This document shows, one piece after another, positions 6,265 through 6,994 of a stretch of 6,994 nucleotides of DNA. The stretch's first letter is position 1, and every line of letters starts with the position of its first letter. Origin of the DNA: DATKMG01 sp035541995 (GTDB lineage Bacteria; Acidobacteriota; Terriglobia; Versatilivoradales; Versatilivoraceae); contig DATKMG010000382.1 of the NCBI GenBank assembly GCA_035541995.1, forward strand, positions 1 through 6,994. The letters run 5' to 3'. A model generated the notes under the pieces. It ran no database searches. It was given only the letters and a program-made list of their open reading frames with translations, and was not told where the DNA came from. The position numbers were made by a program, and so were the translations under genes.

Positions 6265-6994
6265 TCAGACCATTACCTGTTTGATCTTCAATTGGCACTT
6301 TTCCGAATCCCATTCCGCTTTCACTTTACCAGCAGTTTGGATCCCAATATAATGGGCAGGACGAGTTGACGCCATCTCCAGCACTTCCTGTAGCGATAAA
6401 CCTGTAAATCGGACCGTGTTTCCGACCGCAACATCCATTCGCAACGCAGACCCCGCCAGGTAGGGAGTGCCCACCAGGCTGACTCGCCCGTCCTGGTTCA
6501 CTTCGACAGCCTGATTTGTCATCTTGTAAGAACCGGGAGGAAGCCCAGCCACTTCGATCGCATCAGTGACAAGAATCGAACGCGAAGGTGTTTTGGCTCG
6601 AATCATAGACTTGACCGTAGCGGGAGGTAAATGATGCCCATCAACAATAAAGCTTGCCCACAATCGGTCTTCAGCCAACTGTTCCCAGATAAAATTGGGG
6701 TGGCGCGGTAACATCTGAGCACAGCCGTTACCGAGATGGGTTGACAGAGTAGCTCCCGCTCTCACGGCATCCTGAATCTGTGCCGGCGTCGCAGCCGTAT
6801 GGGCAATCGCAACTCGAATTCCGGACTTCACCAAAAATTCAGTCATCGGTAAAGCGCCTTCTACTTCCGGCGCCAATGAGACCAAGACAATTCTCCCCTC
6901 GGCGCCATCCTGTCTCCTCTTAAAATCATCAAGGTTGGGCAAACAGACAAATTCTTTTGGGTGAGCTCCCCGAGCCCCGTCCAGCGGGGAGATA
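6265..6994 (-). CDS. nagA: N-acetylglucosamine-6-phosphate deacetylase-like amidohydrolase (NagA family), N-terminus beyond the window
   Basis: The visible 242 residues are the C-terminal two thirds of a NagA-type TIM-barrel metal hydrolase, which would remove the acetyl group of N-acetylglucosamine-6-phosphate or a related sugar. The frame runs unbroken to the right edge. A TTG at 6940-6942 is an internal Leu codon, since the residues before it (ISP...RGAHP) still match the NagA region after its metal-binding Glu. Counting from the edge: VSLAPE (38-43), metal ligand His65 in AHTAA, metal ligand His86 in STHLGNGC, substrate-binding VDGHHLPP (118-124), catalytic Asp144 in ILVTDA, and the LAGSALRM loop (179-186). 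THLGNG replaces the usual THLFNAM, so this is a divergent subfamily and the exact substrate may differ. The metal-ligand Glu of the N-terminal part lies outside the window. It is upstream of, and probably co-transcribed with, the ACS transporter. Confidence 0.88.
   Translation of the reverse strand, partial: ISPLDGARGAHPKEFVCLPNLDDFKRRQDGAEGRIVLVSLAPEVEGALPMTEFLVKSGIRVAIAHTAATPAQIQDAVRAGATLSTHLGNGCAQMLPRHPNFIWEQLAEDRLWASFIVDGHHLPPATVKSMIRAKTPSRSILVTDAIEVAGLPPGSYKMTNQAVEVNQDGRVSLVGTPYLAGSALRMDVAVGNTVRFTGLSLQEVLEMASTRPAHYIGIQTAGKVKAEWDSEKCQLKIKQVMV

Overview
The window looks like chromosomal DNA from an Acidobacteriota member, probably Solibacter- or Bryobacter-like. The main evidence is a PadR regulator directly coupled to a roughly 890-residue duplicated orphan permease (ADOP), an arrangement strongly expanded in that phylum. 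Base composition is moderately GC-rich and no rRNA or tRNA gene was seen, so the phylum call is an inference from gene content.

Layout. Positions 1-247 hold no convincing gene. A candidate promoter and dyad operator (248-294) lead into a plus-strand pair: a PadR-type regulator (293-637) and the ADOP permease (630-3296), overlapping by 8 bases. A stem-loop follows the permease at 3316-3343. Positions 3344-3681, between two convergent gene sets, are packed with palindromes and imperfect direct repeats. The clearest is a 96-base nested inverted-repeat element at 3562-3657. One minus-strand frame stays open through this whole region and is of doubtful coding value.

The minus strand then carries what looks like one operon, read right to left. 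First is an N-acetylglucosamine-6-phosphate deacetylase-like amidohydrolase that enters from beyond the right edge (6265-6994, N-terminus missing). Next is an anion:cation-symporter type MFS transporter (4881-6161). Last is a uroporphyrinogen-decarboxylase (URO-D) superfamily protein (3682-4869) that lacks part of the zinc/thiol signature of the corrinoid methyltransferases.

How the genes may work together. PadR is likely an autorepressor that also controls the permease. In the minus-strand set, the transporter probably imports an organic anion or sugar acid, and the NagA-like enzyme would deacetylate an acetylated (amino) sugar phosphate. The URO-D-like protein has no assignable reaction, and its tight coupling to the transporter suggests a role in the same catabolic route. 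Nothing here is a recognised defence, CRISPR or complete mobile system. The most unusual material is the palindromic intergenic region, the operator overlapping the PadR start, and the URO-D-like protein in a sugar-type operon.
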